Of a stretch of 64,000 nt of DNA, positions 22,393-33,780 are shown in pieces. Within the stretch, counting starts at the first letter, position 1. Each line of letters begins with the position of its first letter. Position numbers and translations under genes: made by a program. The stretch spans positions 75,387,701-75,451,700 of the forward strand of contig OY755241.1 of assembly GCA_963576725.1 (NCBI GenBank). Reading direction: 5' to 3'. Below the pieces are notes generated by a model that saw only the letters and a program-made list of their open reading frames with translations, ran no database searches and was not told where the DNA came from. The stretch comes from Azorinus chamasolen (lineage: Eukaryota; Mollusca; Bivalvia; Cardiida; Solecurtidae).

Positions 22393-22978
22393 TATAAGCC
22401 TCAATAGATCCAGTATTGTAAATTGTATAGAGGTGTAACAACAGGTCGAACTATCGAGCTATCGCAATAGTAATAGTAATAGTTTGATGGTAATTCTGAC
22501 CATCGAGAACTATCGCCAATAGTTAATTCAACAAGCGATAGTTTCAATAGTTTACTTAAGTACAGTAGAAACACTTATCGATCATATGAAAAGAAAACAT
22601 TCATCTCTAATTTGAGTCTACCCTGTTTGCGATGGTATGAAAACTTGTTTGTTTGTATCATTTAAATGGTTAAATGACATGCATATGTATTTGTGTTGCT
22701 TTGTGTGCTGTTTTTATAATTATAGAGACCAGAAGACTGATCTTAAGTGTTGATCCAGTCATTTTGATTTGCTACCCTTTGAGAAGAAAACTATCGTGAT
22801 AGTATTGCAATAGTTTCTAAATTGCAATAGTATCGTGATAGTATTTTGACTATCGCAATACTATTGTGATAGCCATTTTGGCCTCAATAGTCACCCCTAT
22901 AATTGTAACTGTGTGAGGCGCATAGCGCCGAACAGATACAATATCTTACATACTGGATCCATTGAGACTTATATCATA
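22393..22978. mobile_element. Small palindromic MITE split by a hAT-like MITE
   Basis: ATATAAGCCTCAATAGATCC and GGATCCATTGAGACTTATAT form the outer TIR of about 24 bp. The hAT-like element at 22428-22899 sits between the arms. Confidence 0.65.
22428..22899. mobile_element. hAT-like MITE rich in CTATCGCAATAG motifs
   Basis: TIR TAGAGGTG / CACCCCTA with flanking AAATTGTA (22420-22427) and TAATTGTA (22900-22907), a 7/8-matching 8-bp duplication typical of hAT. The interior is full of degenerate CTATCG / CGATAG inverted motifs. Confidence 0.65.
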
Positions 22979-23130
22979 TTTGAAACACGTTTCTCAAAAC
23001 ACAAAATATTTTTGATAAAAGCAAAAAGTTAGTGTTTTTAAACTTAAACTGATTTTTTTGATTTTTTTTTTTTTTTTTTTTTTATTTATCATTATTTAAT
23101 GAGCAAGGTGTAATCCAATAGTAGCGTGTA

Positions 23131-23314
23131 GTCATTATAGTAAGTTAATACTTTTCAATTTCTCACACAAATATCGAAGCTAACCTTGGGAGCTTTCATC
23201 CATGTACTATGGACTTCATCAGCTGATGAAGTCCATAGTACATGGATGAAAGCTCCCAAGGTTAGCTTCGATATTTGTGTGAGAAATTGAAAAGTATAAA
23301 CTTACTATAATGTC
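23131..23314. repeat. Near-perfect 184-bp palindrome without a loop
   Basis: Centre CAG|CTG at 23222/23223. The arms (e.g. CTTTCATCCATGTACTATGG inverted) are identical for about 77 bp and continue with one mismatch to about 92 bp. Confidence 0.9.
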
Positions 23315-23467
23315 TACTACCACACAGTTCAACTTCCATCAGAAGTAGCGTGTAGTAGTAATATTGGACTGCGCATGCAAAAATACGGTAATCTGAGCCA
23401 TTGAAAGCGATCCAATATAACAATTGACAGTACTGCCAGTTCAATACAATGACATCATCATTGTGTT

Positions 23468-23680
23468 TTAACCCTTTCTTCCATAAATACGCATTTCTAC
23501 ACCTCTGTAATAACCACTATTTGAAACCATTGTGATAAATATAGGAGCAAATGCTCTATTTATCACAATGGTTTCAAACTACAACATTCTAAAGTTTCAC
23601 CTTTCTCTAGTAAATGCTCCTTTTGGGTAGATTCATTCAAAGAGATTGGGTCTAAAATAGCCTATGGAGGAAAGGGTTAT
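23468..23680 (+). mobile_element. TTAA MITE, family C
   Basis: TTAACCCTTTCTTCCATAAA ... GAAACCATTGTGATAAATA hairpin ... TCTAGTAAATGCTCC ... GGAGGAAAGGGTTA. The central hairpin is shortened. Confidence 0.75.
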
Positions 23681-23715
23681 ATGAAGATATAAGGTGACTA
23701 GTAGGTTACACTTAC

Positions 23716-24034
23716 TAAAGACAAATTCCATCCTCGTCTGAGCCACACAGTGGGGGTTCCAGATTCTTCAAAATCTGAATCACTTAAAGAAGTCCCTGCT
23801 ATAGTCTGCTGACTGCCTACTGAAGAAGCCCCACTGTCTGCCTACTAAAGAAGTCCCTACTGTCTGCTGACTGCCTGCCATAGAAGGCCTTGCTGTCTGC
23901 TGACTGGTTCCTAAAGAAGTCCCTACTGCCTGCTGACTGGCAGGTGTCTGCTTGCTGCACGAATTCCCTGCTGTCTGCTGAATGGCTGCTAGTGTATTTT
24001 GTGAATTACTTGTTTCTGTGTTGCTGGTACTCAT
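23716..24034 (-). CDS. Exon d of HECT-type gene: S/Q/T-rich repeat linker
   Basis: The acceptor aaatttgtag is followed directly by ATG AGT ACC AGC, in phase 0 with exon c. The donor is gtaagtg after ...WNLSL. The exon encodes a low-complexity Ser/Gln/Thr-rich stretch with an imperfect 10-11-residue repeat (GSQQTVGTSLV type), then SDSDFEESGTPTVWLRRGW. An indel inside one repeat unit at about 23840 gives a net +1 shift; the downstream frame (SGASSVGSQQTIAGTSL) resumes the repeat. Repeat slippage is a natural cause. The segment looks like a flexible linker before the ubiquitin-interacting and HECT regions. Confidence 0.6.
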
Positions 24035-26080
24035 CTACAAATTTGAAAGCAGGTTATGTTGCATAATTTTTTATATACAAGAGGTCAAAAAGTCCCCAAG
24101 TGATACATTGATATATTTTGGTCAAACATATTCAAATTTAACTGATTTCTCATTATTAGGGTTGAAATTCAGAGCAAGTTTCATGACAAGACTTGTCAGA
24201 AGACAACTAAGCTCACCAGTTGGAATGCCCAGATTAATGAAGATTGAAGATTTCTTGACAATCTATGGTACATAAATAATTACTAGTGTATTAAGGTCTA
24301 AATTATGCTACTCATCAACTAAACCTGCTGAAAGATTAGTAATTATCAGCTGGAAGATTAGTTATTAGTAAGTTTACATGCAGGATTACATGTTGTACAG
24401 ATCTACAGGTGGGATATATGTACACAAATAGGGACCGTGCATGGGTTTTAATTCCAGAGCTGCAAGGATTTATCTCAAAAGCATTTCAGAAACATTTATG
24501 CATTTAATAGAAAAAGAAATGACATTAATTTAATATTTGTTATATATTTTCAATCATTAGTCATGTTTTCAATTCCCAAAAGTATCTTCAAAATCTGAGG
24601 TAAATATACAAATACACAATTTATTTTTCTTAAAAATCAAACTCTAAATTTTTTCTTTATAGTATATTGTTGAAGAAGTCTTTTTTCAAATTTAGATCAT
24701 CAAATCATTCCAGCTCCGTGATTTTACTCTATAGATGTAATTCTACTCTAAATTCTTACCGTTGTTGTTTATCATCTAATCTATGGTGAAATTCTAAAGG
24801 CGCATTCTGTTTTAGGCCTGCTTTAAGCAACCATCAGTCTTCTATACTGAAAACATGCTAATGGAGAAAGAGTTATGTGAAATCTTAGCTTTTATGGGCA
24901 ACAACTTAATCTTTTCCTTGCTGCAATGTTGTCTGCTACAGAATTGTCTGCTTGAATTTCTCAAAGTTAAACATATTATATTTGACCAAAGAAACATCCA
25001 CACAAATTGCAAACAGTTTAGATCCTGATCAGATTATGCAGTGTTTGATCTGGATCCCAACTATTTACAAATTTTGTTCAAGTCGTGCTCAACACTGAAA
25101 GGTTTGAAGAACATGTCTCATTCCATGACTCTACTTTAGTTTCAAAAAATTAATGTGATATTAATGCATTACTCCCAAAATATGCCGTTTTAATATAAAG
25201 TATACCTGGATTACTCCGTGAAAGAAAATAGTTCCACTTTATGCTCATGAATATGCAACATACAATTAATTCCTATACAGTATAACAGCCACTAAATTAT
25301 ATCAAATATTTTGAGTTTAAGGCAGGTGGTTACTTAAAGCACGGTGAAAGTAAAACAGAACGCTCATGTTTCACTTTCACCTTACTTTAAGCAGTCAACT
25401 GCCCTAAATACCAAATAATTAACACATTTGAGTGGCCATTATAGAGAGGTTTTACTGTATCTCCTAGCAGATGCTAAATTCCTCTATCCTAGCAGATGAT
25501 AGGTTAAACTTTAAAGCAGGTTGAAAGTAGAGCAGACTGGTCCTTACTTACATTCTACTTTAAGCAACCATCTATCTTCAATACTGTAAATAAGATTTGT
25601 TGGAAAGTGTTTAAGTGCTATATTTTTTCATGAAAATGTTCATTTAAGCAAGAATAATAACTCAGATTTGATCAGGGTTATCCTTTTCAAACATCCAAGG
25701 TAGGCAATTTCATATATGAATCATATTTCACCAAGAATTCATGATCTACACCAAAGATATTAGGAGATTACATATATTTAACATATTTACACAGTTATCG
25801 GGAAGATAACCAAATTTTCAGGTGCTACAGTTCCTAAAGTCATTAAAAATTTTTTGAAGCTTTATGATTCTTGCACTCAACAGAATAAAGTTAATGTACC
25901 GTAAGTCTGTGTATTCTGTGAAATTAATATCACAGCTCCTGATAAGTGCATGTAAACCACTTGTTTCCAATGTTTATCCCTCTCTGCCTCCATCAAACCG
26001 TACGTTGTGACCACTTATCAGAATTGTCACTTTGTGTAGATTCTAAGGAATTGTCAGAATGCAGGACTTGTTGGAGGCAT
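24035..26080. other. Intron of the HECT-type gene with MITE fragments
   Basis: Between exons d and c. It contains family-D hairpin fragments, a core hairpin at 25012-25075 (AACAGTTTAGATCCTGATCA) and a degraded CAAACCCTATG palindrome at 25985-26080. Confidence 0.5.
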
Positions 26081-26093
26081 ATGAATTTTAGTT

Positions 26094-26343
26094 TTAACTC
26101 TTCGCTTGCTGAATTTTAAAATACATTTCTCCTTCTTTACCCATGCCCTGTTGTATAATTGCATATATCTTCACTGTGTACACGTATTTCGCTGTGCAAT
26201 CACTGCTATGGAGTGCTCTGGTTGCACAATCAATTTGTAAATAGCGCAGACCCTGATAAGACAGCTCCTGCAGGAGCTGTCTCATCTGGGTCTTCACTAT
26301 TTACAGGTAGGTATATTGATGTGAATAGCAAGCGAAGGGTTAA
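26094..26343 (-). mobile_element. TTAA MITE, family B
   Basis: TTAACTCTTCGCTTGCTGAA ... CAGACCCTGATAAGACAGCT hairpin ... GCAAGCGAAGGGTTAA. It lies 138 bp from the donor of HECT exon c. Confidence 0.8.
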
Positions 26344-26480
26344 AATATGCACCTTATGATAACTGGAGCTCTGAATATGATACTTTGATTGTTCAAAAGT
26401 ATGCTTAGGCTAGCTTGTCTATTAAACTTTCAGTTATCCAGAGGGACATTCTAATCTTTTATTAAGTTGATTTAACTCAC

Positions 26481-26984
26481 CTTTTCATCTACCATAACAT
26501 ACAAATTTCCTTGGCCAACATTCATTTTTATTAGTTCCATTGACCATTGCTGGCCAGCTGGCAGACATGGAGCTGATAAACACTTATTGAAGTTTGTCAA
26601 GATCTGCAACTCCTCTGGTAGAATCGTACATGTAGATGAGAGACTCTGCATTATTTCTACAAGTTTTTCGAAAATGACTCTCTGTTCATCACTTTCCAAG
26701 ACAGTAATGAATCCTTCACACAACACTAAGTCTTTTGTGAGGTGAACACTGTTCTTGCCTGTTTTCTTGACAATGGCAAGTTTGGATGAAATGAACTTGT
26801 GTCAGAAGTGCAGAAGTGAAGTCAGATTGTCTAGCACCTACTGCTCCAAACATTGTTGAAACTTCGGAAGCAAGGTTTGACCCATTTCTGTGTACAATAT
26901 TGCGTACTCTATCTGATAATATATACATACATGTTTCACTAACTATGTGACAAAATCTACTGCAATCACAGTTTGTCTCACTGA
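26481..26984 (-). CDS. Exon c of HECT-type gene: unrecognised helical segment
   Basis: The exon starts after taaaag at 26985, which restores the phase-1 codon from exon b (GTC), and ends in phase 0 at the donor gtgagtt. The peptide starts SETNCDCSRFCHIVSETC, continues ILSDRVRNIVHRNG and LEVS-like helices, then FITVLESDEQRVIFEKLVE and EELQILTNFNKC, and ends LYVMVDEK. It is predicted to be mostly alpha-helical, and I recognise no family. A net +1 shift lies near 26795, between SALLTQV and KFISSKLAIVKKTG. Exon d follows in matching phase 0. The pearl-like element at 27014-28227 sits immediately upstream in the intron, about 30 bp from this acceptor. Confidence 0.6.
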
Positions 26985-27013
26985 CTTTTAATAGGATGGA
27001 ATGGTAATTTTAC

Positions 27014-28227
27014 ACAAGAGTGCCAGTGGGCACAATATACGCCCGTCGGGGTCTTGTTCAACATAAACTGGGGTTAACGTATTTGCTGAACTCAAATTCT
27101 AAACGCAATTTTGTGACCAAGTTTCAAGGTTGTAAATATAGGCATACTTTAACAAAAAAACGTAACCAAAAATTCTGAATTAAAAAGTGTCATAATTGTG
27201 TCTAAATGCTTGACAGAGTTCCATGTATTTACTGTTGCCTACAGATGAATCTTCTGATGGTGAACAAATGTTTCAAGTTTAAGAGCTTTATCTGAAAGGG
27301 TTATGTAAATAAGTGGACTTAAACCAAAACCTTAACCAAAAATTCGAAGCTAAAAAGCATCATAATTATGTCAAAATGTTAGACAGAGTTAGGTACTCTT
27401 GCCTACAGGTGAAGCTTGTGATGGTGAACAAGTGCTCCAAGTTTAAAAGCTTTATCTCAAAGGGTTATGTAAATAAGTGGACTTTAACCAAAACCTTTAC
27501 CAAAAATTCTAAGTTAAAACGGGGCATAATTCGGTCAAAATGCTTGACAGAGTTATGTACTCTTGCCTACAGGTGCACGTTGTGAAGGTAAACACGTGTT
27601 CCAAGTTTAAAAGCTTTAACTCAAAGGGTTATGTAAATATATGGACTTTAACAAAGCCTTAACCCAAAATTCTAAGTTAAAAAGGAGCATAATTCGGTCA
27701 AAATGCTTGACAGAGTTATTTTCTCTTGCCTACAGGTGCAGGTTGTGACGGTGAACAAGTGTTCCAAGTTTAAAAGCTTTATCTCAAAGGGTTATGTAAA
27801 TAAATGGACTTTAACAAAGCCTTAACCAAAAATTCTAAGTTAAAAAGGGGCATAATTCGGTCAAAATGCTTGACAGAGTTATTTACTCTTGCCTACAGGT
27901 GAAGGTTGTGACGGTGAACAAGTGTTCCAAGTTTCTAAGCTTTATCACAAAGTGTTATGTAAATAAGTGGACTTGTTCCACATAAATTGAGGTTAACATT
28001 TTTGCTTAACGCAAATGCTAAGCGCAAATTCTAAGTCCAATTGTGTGACCTTGACCTTGGATAAACAAACCGGGACTTAACAGGCTACTGTAGAATGTCT
28101 AGATAAACATTGTGTTAAAATTTGAGAAGGATCCACCAAGCAAAACTTGAGTTAGAGATGTTACAGACGGACAGACAGCGCCATTCCATAATACGTCCAG
28201 TTTTTTCAAACGGGCGTATAATAAAAA
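27014..28227 (-). mobile_element. Pearl/HINE-like element, TATACGCCCG family
   Basis: Minus-strand 3' end: GACGGGCGTATATTG, hairpin GTGCCCACTGGCAC, CTCTTGT. 5' end TTTTATTATACGCCCGTTTG. The interior has about four copies of a roughly 163-bp unit (GGGTTATGTAAATAAGTGGA..., TCTTGCCTACAGGTG). It fills most of the intron between exons b and c. Confidence 0.75.
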
Positions 28228-28356
28228 CTAGAGAAGTAGCAGTGTATGTACTTTCTGAGATTTTAAAACACTGACATAATCATTGTCACACCAAATGTCA
28301 ATGTCACCCAGTAGGGTGAGTAACAGTTCTGACAATTTACGTCCCTGACTTCTTAC

Positions 28357-28576
28357 CTGCAGTGTCCGATACCACCACAAAGTTTTGAAACTTTTCTGGT
28401 ATGTAGAACATGATGTCATTCGTTGGGACAGCCATCCACTGTCCATTCATCATGTACTTCAACCCAACTGCATTGGGATACATGGATCGAAGTTGTCTCC
28501 TTCATTAACTGACCATTGTACATCGACATGTAAACACCTTCACTGTCTCTCAGTGCCGAAACATGTACTCTTCTTT
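28357..28576 (-). CDS. Exon b of HECT-type gene: TDP-43 N-terminal-like domain
   Basis: The acceptor gtttcttacag and donor gtaagaag bound the exon. It enters with 2 nt, completing the codon left by exon a (Lys), and leaves in phase 1. The translation begins RRVHVSALRDSEGVYMSMY and later reads YPNAVGLKYMMNGQW and FQNFVVVSDTA. The pattern of N/GAxGLKYR, a short loop and then (N)xVYVV resembles the N-terminal oligomerisation domain of TDP-43 (TARDBP), which has an FPGACGLRYR-type core. Between the two halves the frame moves by a net +1 near 28470 (…KETTS to RSMYPN). The TDP-43-like call is by eye from a short alignment and is moderate. Confidence 0.6.
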
Positions 28577-28805
28577 CTGTAAGAAACAGAAACAACTACA
28601 GCTTTCGCCTAGGGCTAATTAACTTATTCACCCCCATCCACTTTTGCTGCTATTTACCCCTATAGGGGCTAATTAATTTAATGCGCCCATAACCTTTGAA
28701 CCCATAACCCTCTAAACAACCAAAAACAAGGCATTGATAAATGCCTACGTCACCCTTAGTTCATTCTCTCCTACTGACGTCTTATTGCGCCTATGTACAC
28801 TTTAT

Positions 28806-28982
28806 TTTGTGAAACCATTGTGATAAATAGAGCATTTGCTCCTATAGGAGCAAATGCTCTATTTATCACATTGGTTTCAAACTACAAAATTCTAAATTTT
28901 CCCTTTTTTTAGTTAAAGCTCCTTTTTGGTAGATTTATTCAAAGAGGCTGGGTCTAAAAATAGTCTAGGGGAGAATGAGTTA
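28806..28982 (+). mobile_element. TTAA MITE, family C, left-truncated
   Basis: GTGAAACCATTGTGATAAAT, hairpin AGAGCATTTGCTCCTATAGG and partner, right body to GAATGAGTTAA. Confidence 0.65.
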
Positions 28983-29235
28983 AAAGAGACTCGCAGCCAG
29001 ATGGTGTATTTTGTAAAAAAATAAAGAAAATACTCATATCAAAGCAAATTTGAGACATATATAGCATAAGACTAAGCATTAGAAAAATATGATCAGTATA
29101 AAACATCATCAAGGATGGTGTTTCCCCCAGACTTTGAAAGGGGCATGGTATTTTCTATTTTGGAAGGGCATTTTGACACGACGTCGTCTTCAAAAGGGCA
29201 CTGACTAGTGACCAACATGTGTGACTCCAATTTAA

Positions 29236-29370
29236 TGTTGATATTGATATAACTTTTTATCATTGATATAAAATCTCAGTCTTATAACTTTTTATCATTG
29301 ATATAAAGTCTCAGTCTGTAAAGTAATTAACAGACTTTATATCAATGATATATAGTTATATCAAATATAA
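29236..29370. repeat. Palindrome with an AT-rich arm duplication
   Basis: TTGATATAACTTTTTATCAT is repeated and pairs with ATGATATATAGTTATATCAA. Confidence 0.6.
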
Positions 29371-29459
29371 GTTTATAAAGGCTAGAATAGACTAAACTCA
29401 TATATTCATTTACCAATATTTTTATTACATAAGAACATAGAATTCAGCTAATAAAAAAT

Positions 29460-30060
29460 ACACTTATAATATATATGGGATTGCATGTATGCATTCCAAA
29501 ATTATCATCCTTGTATTTTATGCCTATCAAGAAAAGTGACACTCAAAACATATAGCTAACTATACAGCAAATAGTGTAAAGTCTGACTTGAATGAATCTG
29601 ATCTGGTTCTACACTATTTGTTTTGAAATGATAAAGGATTAAATATATTTGGCATACTGTAAATGGGATTATGCATTTCAAAACTATCATCCTGGTATTT
29701 TATAATGTTTATCAAGATAAGTGACACTCAGAACATATAGCTAACTATGTAGCAAATAGTGTAAAGTCTGATTTGAATGACTCTGATCTGGTTCTACACT
29801 ATTTGTTTTGAAATGAATTATGTACCTTTGGCATAAATGGGATTAAACACTTCATATTTATCATCCTGGTACTTTATGTCTATGAATACAAATGACACTG
29901 GTGCATATAGTCAACTAAACAGCAAATCATGGTGAATGTGACTAAAATCTTATTTGAATGCATCTGATCTGATTCTACATTGTTGTTTTGAAATGGATTT
30001 ATATGCATTTTTTGATAAAATGGGCTATGAACTACAAAATTATCATCCTGGTGTTTTACA
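29460..30060. repeat. Tandem repeat of about 180 bp, three to four diverged copies
   Basis: Each unit contains CATCCTGGTATTTTA, AGTGACACTCA, AACATATAGCTAACTA and a hairpin-like AAATAGTGTAAAGTCTGA ... TCTGATCTGGTTCTACACTA. Confidence 0.75.
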
Positions 30061-30383
30061 CTGATATAATTGTGTAGTTACCTCTTAGTAAATTGTAGAA
30101 TCTGATCAGAAAAACTCTCTAATGTGGTTACAGAAGCTTATATTTGGATCCAATGCTTAAATAGGTTTATACAATGCAACATATGTCAAAGAACTTTGCA
30201 ACTTTATGCTTATTTGCAGCACAAACAGCTTAGACTCTAGTCTAGTCAGAGAAGTTACCAAGAAGCCCTCTGATATGGTTCTACACTGCATTTATTTGGA
30301 ACCTTAGCATATAAGGATCTTCTAACAGAAAACTATCATCATAATATTTTACAATGGTACTTCATTGTGAAGCTGTTTCAGGC

Positions 30384-30607
30384 ATTGTTTCACACATTTG
30401 CAAACAGTAGACCCAGATCAGACGGCTCCTCTAGAAGCCGTTTGATCAGGGTCTGCTCTGTTTACTGATGGAATTTGAAAGATCTTTTTCTTTACTTTCT
30501 AAAATGGCTACAATGTTCCACCTTCCATATTTAATCATAACTATTTTGTTCATGAATATTCAGTAGGTATTAAATTTAAGCTAAATATAGAACAGGGAAA
30601 GGGTTAA
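30384..30607 (+). mobile_element. TTAA MITE, family A, left end lost
   Basis: CATTTGCAAACAGTAGACCC hairpin through GAACAGGGAAAGGGTTAA. It ends 151 bp from the stop of the hAT-derived gene. Confidence 0.75.
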
Positions 30608-30757
30608 AGAATTTCAAACAATGCACTGAATTATGAACAAGTTTATATCAAAGTTTGACACCAACAGCGAAAACTCAGATCAGAAAGGATGTCATTCAAA
30701 GATACTTAATCATACCTATTTATATACACATCAAGCTAACTTCAGTAACTATGTAAT

Positions 30758-32819
30758 TCACATGAGCCTTCTATCCTTTCTATTTGGGAACACATGCACA
30801 ACCCTTTCAAAGTCCATTTCTTCTCTTGACTTTCCATTCAACGCAACCATCAGTAGCCTGCTGGTTGTCGACACATTCAGTCTGTTTCGGTGTTCAGTCA
30901 CTAGCAGCTTCACTCTTGAGAAAACTCTCTTTACTGGTGCTGTTGAAAGGATTAGAGTTTGATACACACTGAACAACTTCATAACATCTAGGTACACTTC
31001 CCCGAGTGAACTTTGTTTCGCTGTAATTGTCTTCATGATATAGTCTGGTGTGCATTTTTCAAAATCCCCCCTGAACAGTTCCTTCAAATCGTTCCATTCT
31101 ATCATTGTCTGTTCTGAGTCCAGTCTAAGGTGCTCTGCTAGAAGAGAAACTTCTTGATCTCCATGAAATGTTATTTCATCATTCGACACCTGACTTAGAT
31201 CCAACGCTGCAAGGCCAGACACTAATTCTGAATGTTCCAGTCGGTCTTCGATCTTTTCTACTAAAAGATTCAGAAATTTGTCCCTTGAATCATTGACTGT
31301 GTGTGTTGTAACTTCCACTACAAGGGCGTTGCATATGTTAATTACCTTTGAGGTGTATGATCCATCTTTGACTTTCATCTTCTCAAGGTTCATCAGTGTT
31401 GACTGCATCTTTGGTGTTATAATGGACAAATCCACTTGTTCCTTTTCAAACAGCCTTGTTAAGGATCCTATGGTGGAACACACGTCACAGAGCAGATGAA
31501 TGAAATATATTTTCTCATAAGATCTGAGCATCTTCTGTAAGGATCCTGCTGGAATGCCTGTCTTGTCACCTAATTTCTTGTCTCTTCCTTCAGCAACAGC
31601 ATTCTCCAAATCTTCGCAGATTGGTATGTATAGCTTCCTGATGGTTTGCACGGCATTCTCATGGCTAAGCCAACAAGTGTGAACAGCCTCTTTCACAGTG
31701 AGGTTTACAGAGTTCTCATTCTCAAGTTCTCCAGTGTCTCTCAGCAAATTCTGTATGGCTTGAAGGCTTTCACATTTCACAGTACTGTAGTGATAGTACT
31801 TGAAGAGAGCACTCAAGAGTTCATCAACTGACTGTATTTGTGTAACACTGTGGAATGACTTAGAAACTGCAAGCTGGAGACGATGATTCATGCAGTGGAC
31901 AGGAATGATGTGCGGATTATCCTGCTTCAGTTTTGCCACAACACCATTTTTACTCCCTACCATGACTGATGGTCCATCGCTGGCAAATGAAATTAAATTA
32001 TTCAGTGGAATTTCTTTCACTTTCAGGTGATTCTTCATGGCAGTGTATATGATGTCTGCTGAGCCATTTGGAAGTTGGATATCTTGTAGGAAAGCAAGCT
32101 GTGATGCTCCATTGTCAATGTATTTCACCACAAGTGAGAGATGTTTCCTTGCACTGATGTCTGTATACTCATCCAGCATCAAGCCATAGGAACTGCTGTT
32201 TTTCACTTTTTCTGTCACTTTCTCCTCTATCACTTGAGCTTGACAGTCCAAAAATTCATCTATTGTTCTGTGGCTGGTGTAATTGGCATTCTTTTCATGA
32301 TTGAGATTGCTCAAGTTTGTGGCTCAAAGTTCTATGCACAGCTGAATCAATGGTTTGAAGAGAGTTGTATGTGGTAAATTGTACTCTATCAGAAAATGCA
32401 TAACCTTCTGAGCATCAACCAAGGCCCTAAATTCTTTAGTGTTCATCTTGGCAGCAATCTTGTCCATCCTATCCGTGTCTGATACCTCTTGTGCCATGGA
32501 CCCCTTGTCCTGAGCTAATCGCTCATGGCCTGTAACAGCATCCAAACGCAGCGCGGTGCAGCCTATGTTAACCCAAACATTTCTTCTTAAACTCCACTTT
32601 GTACATAATGTGCAGTACATAGCCTCAAAGGAATGTCCATCTGGGCTAACCTCCTCTTTACATATCAGCCATGGTCTTCCATCCTGCCATTTTGTGCTGA
32701 ACGTTGTTGAATGGCCAGAGTTTTTCTTGCGCTGATCTAAATCAATACCAGGTCCTTTCTGAGCACTGTTTTGTTTGTTGGTTTCTTCACTGGAAGTGAA
32801 CTCTGCTCTCGATGAAGAG
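30758..32819 (-). CDS. hAT-transposase-derived protein, ZNF862/C17orf113-like, nested in the HECT-gene intron
   Basis: The reading frame follows an acceptor (tttatatttcag) at 32820 and ends at TGA 30758. The N-terminal part has a TTF/C2H2-like stretch (TKWQDGRPWLICKEE, then YCTLCTKW). Then come the transposase-like core motifs GLMLDEYTDIS, SFASDGPSVMVGSKNG, HCMNHRLQLAVS and HTCWLSHENAVQ. The C-terminal hAT dimerisation segment contains STAPVKRVFSRVKLLV and LLMVALNG. This is the DUF4371-like hAT relative found in many copies in molluscs; such proteins are nuclear and presumed DNA-binding. One in-frame TGA (32324-32326) interrupts roughly 690 codons; downstream coding resumes without a shift, but the first in-frame codons after it offer no obvious ATG. 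No upstream exon was identified. It lies on the same strand inside the 11.7 kb intron between exons a and b of the HECT gene. A recently broken transposon gene is the likeliest reading. Confidence 0.8.
32324..32326 (-). other. In-frame TGA stop within the hAT-derived reading frame
   Basis: The codon order is ...LCIEL-TGA-ATNLSNLNHEKNANY..., with no frame change across it. It is either a point mutation or a sequencing error; suppression cannot be judged from DNA. Confidence 0.85.
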
Positions 32820-33348
32820 CTGAAATATAAAATATTTTGGTTAATATTGATACCTGCCCTTTTCCTTAATTCTATTTATCTTTATTACCTTGGCAGAAAC
32901 TGTAGAATCTATTTTATGCCATAAGCGAACAGAGCAGACTAACAAGAGCCATCTGGTCTGACTCTATTGTGTTTGCAAAGACATATCTATATTATGCCAT
33001 AAGTGAACAGAGCAGACCCTGGTCAGACACTACTACTACTACTACAAGAGTCATCTAGTCTGAGTCTACTGTGTTTGTAAAGGCAAAGAATGTCAATGTC
33101 ATTTTTATGGAGTTACTGATTAAAGATATGATATTACAGCTTGTGCCATGGCAAAATGATATGTTTGTGTTAAAAACTCTATTGAGTCTATGTTATCTGT
33201 TATTCTGAACCCTTTCTCTCATATAAATGCCTTTTCATGCATTTGCAAACGGAGTAGACCCAGTCCGTAGGACAATCACTCAATCTTAGTTTTCTAGGTA
33301 TTATCTACCGCAAAATCCACTCTGTTGAACAAAAGAGTAGATCATTAT

Positions 33349-33600
33349 TTAACCTTTCGCTTGCTACTCACGTCAATATACCTACCTGTAAATAGTGCAG
33401 ACCCAGATGAGACAGCTCCTGCAGGAGCTGTCTCATCAGGGTCTGCACTATTTACAAGTTGATTGTACAACCAGTGCACTCCACAGCAGTTATTGCACAG
33501 CGAAATACTTGTACACAGTGAAGATATATGTAATTATACAACATGGCATGGGTAAAGAAGGAGACATGTTTTTTTTAAAATTCAGCAAGCGAAGGGTTAA
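33349..33600 (+). mobile_element. TTAA MITE, family B, full copy
   Basis: TTAACCTTTCGCTTGCTACT ... hairpin GACCCAGATGAGACAGCTCC / GGAGCTGTCTCATCAGGGTC ... CAGCAAGCGAAGGGTTAA. Confidence 0.85.
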
Positions 33601-33654
33601 ACTTCACCTGCATAAACTTCAAATATGATAAAATAGAAAGCTAATTTCAGAATT

Positions 33655-33780
33655 CACCATCGGTCCAGAGGTTAGTACTGTCACGTTTTTGTCTGCCTTC
33701 TCCGCAAAAAGAGGAGGCTATCAGGGTTTGAATCCCAACTGAGTTGACATAGTATTTTCTTTAAAATTCTTTCCTAAACT
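33655..33780 (+). mobile_element. tRNA-like SINE remnant
   Basis: TCCAGAGGTTAGTACTGTCA as a possible A box region and AGGGTTTGAATCCCA as B box; a CTCCGC...GAGGAG arm lies between, like a long variable arm. Confidence 0.4.

Noticed and set aside
22428..22899. CTATCG-rich region as a simple satellite
   Set aside because: Defined ends (TAGAGGTG/CACCCCTA) and an 8-bp flank make a hAT-like MITE more likely.
30758..32314. An independent start for the hAT protein just after the in-frame TGA
   Set aside because: The apparent first codon there is TTG, and the same frame continues upstream past the TGA to an acceptor at 32820, so one interrupted exon is the better model.
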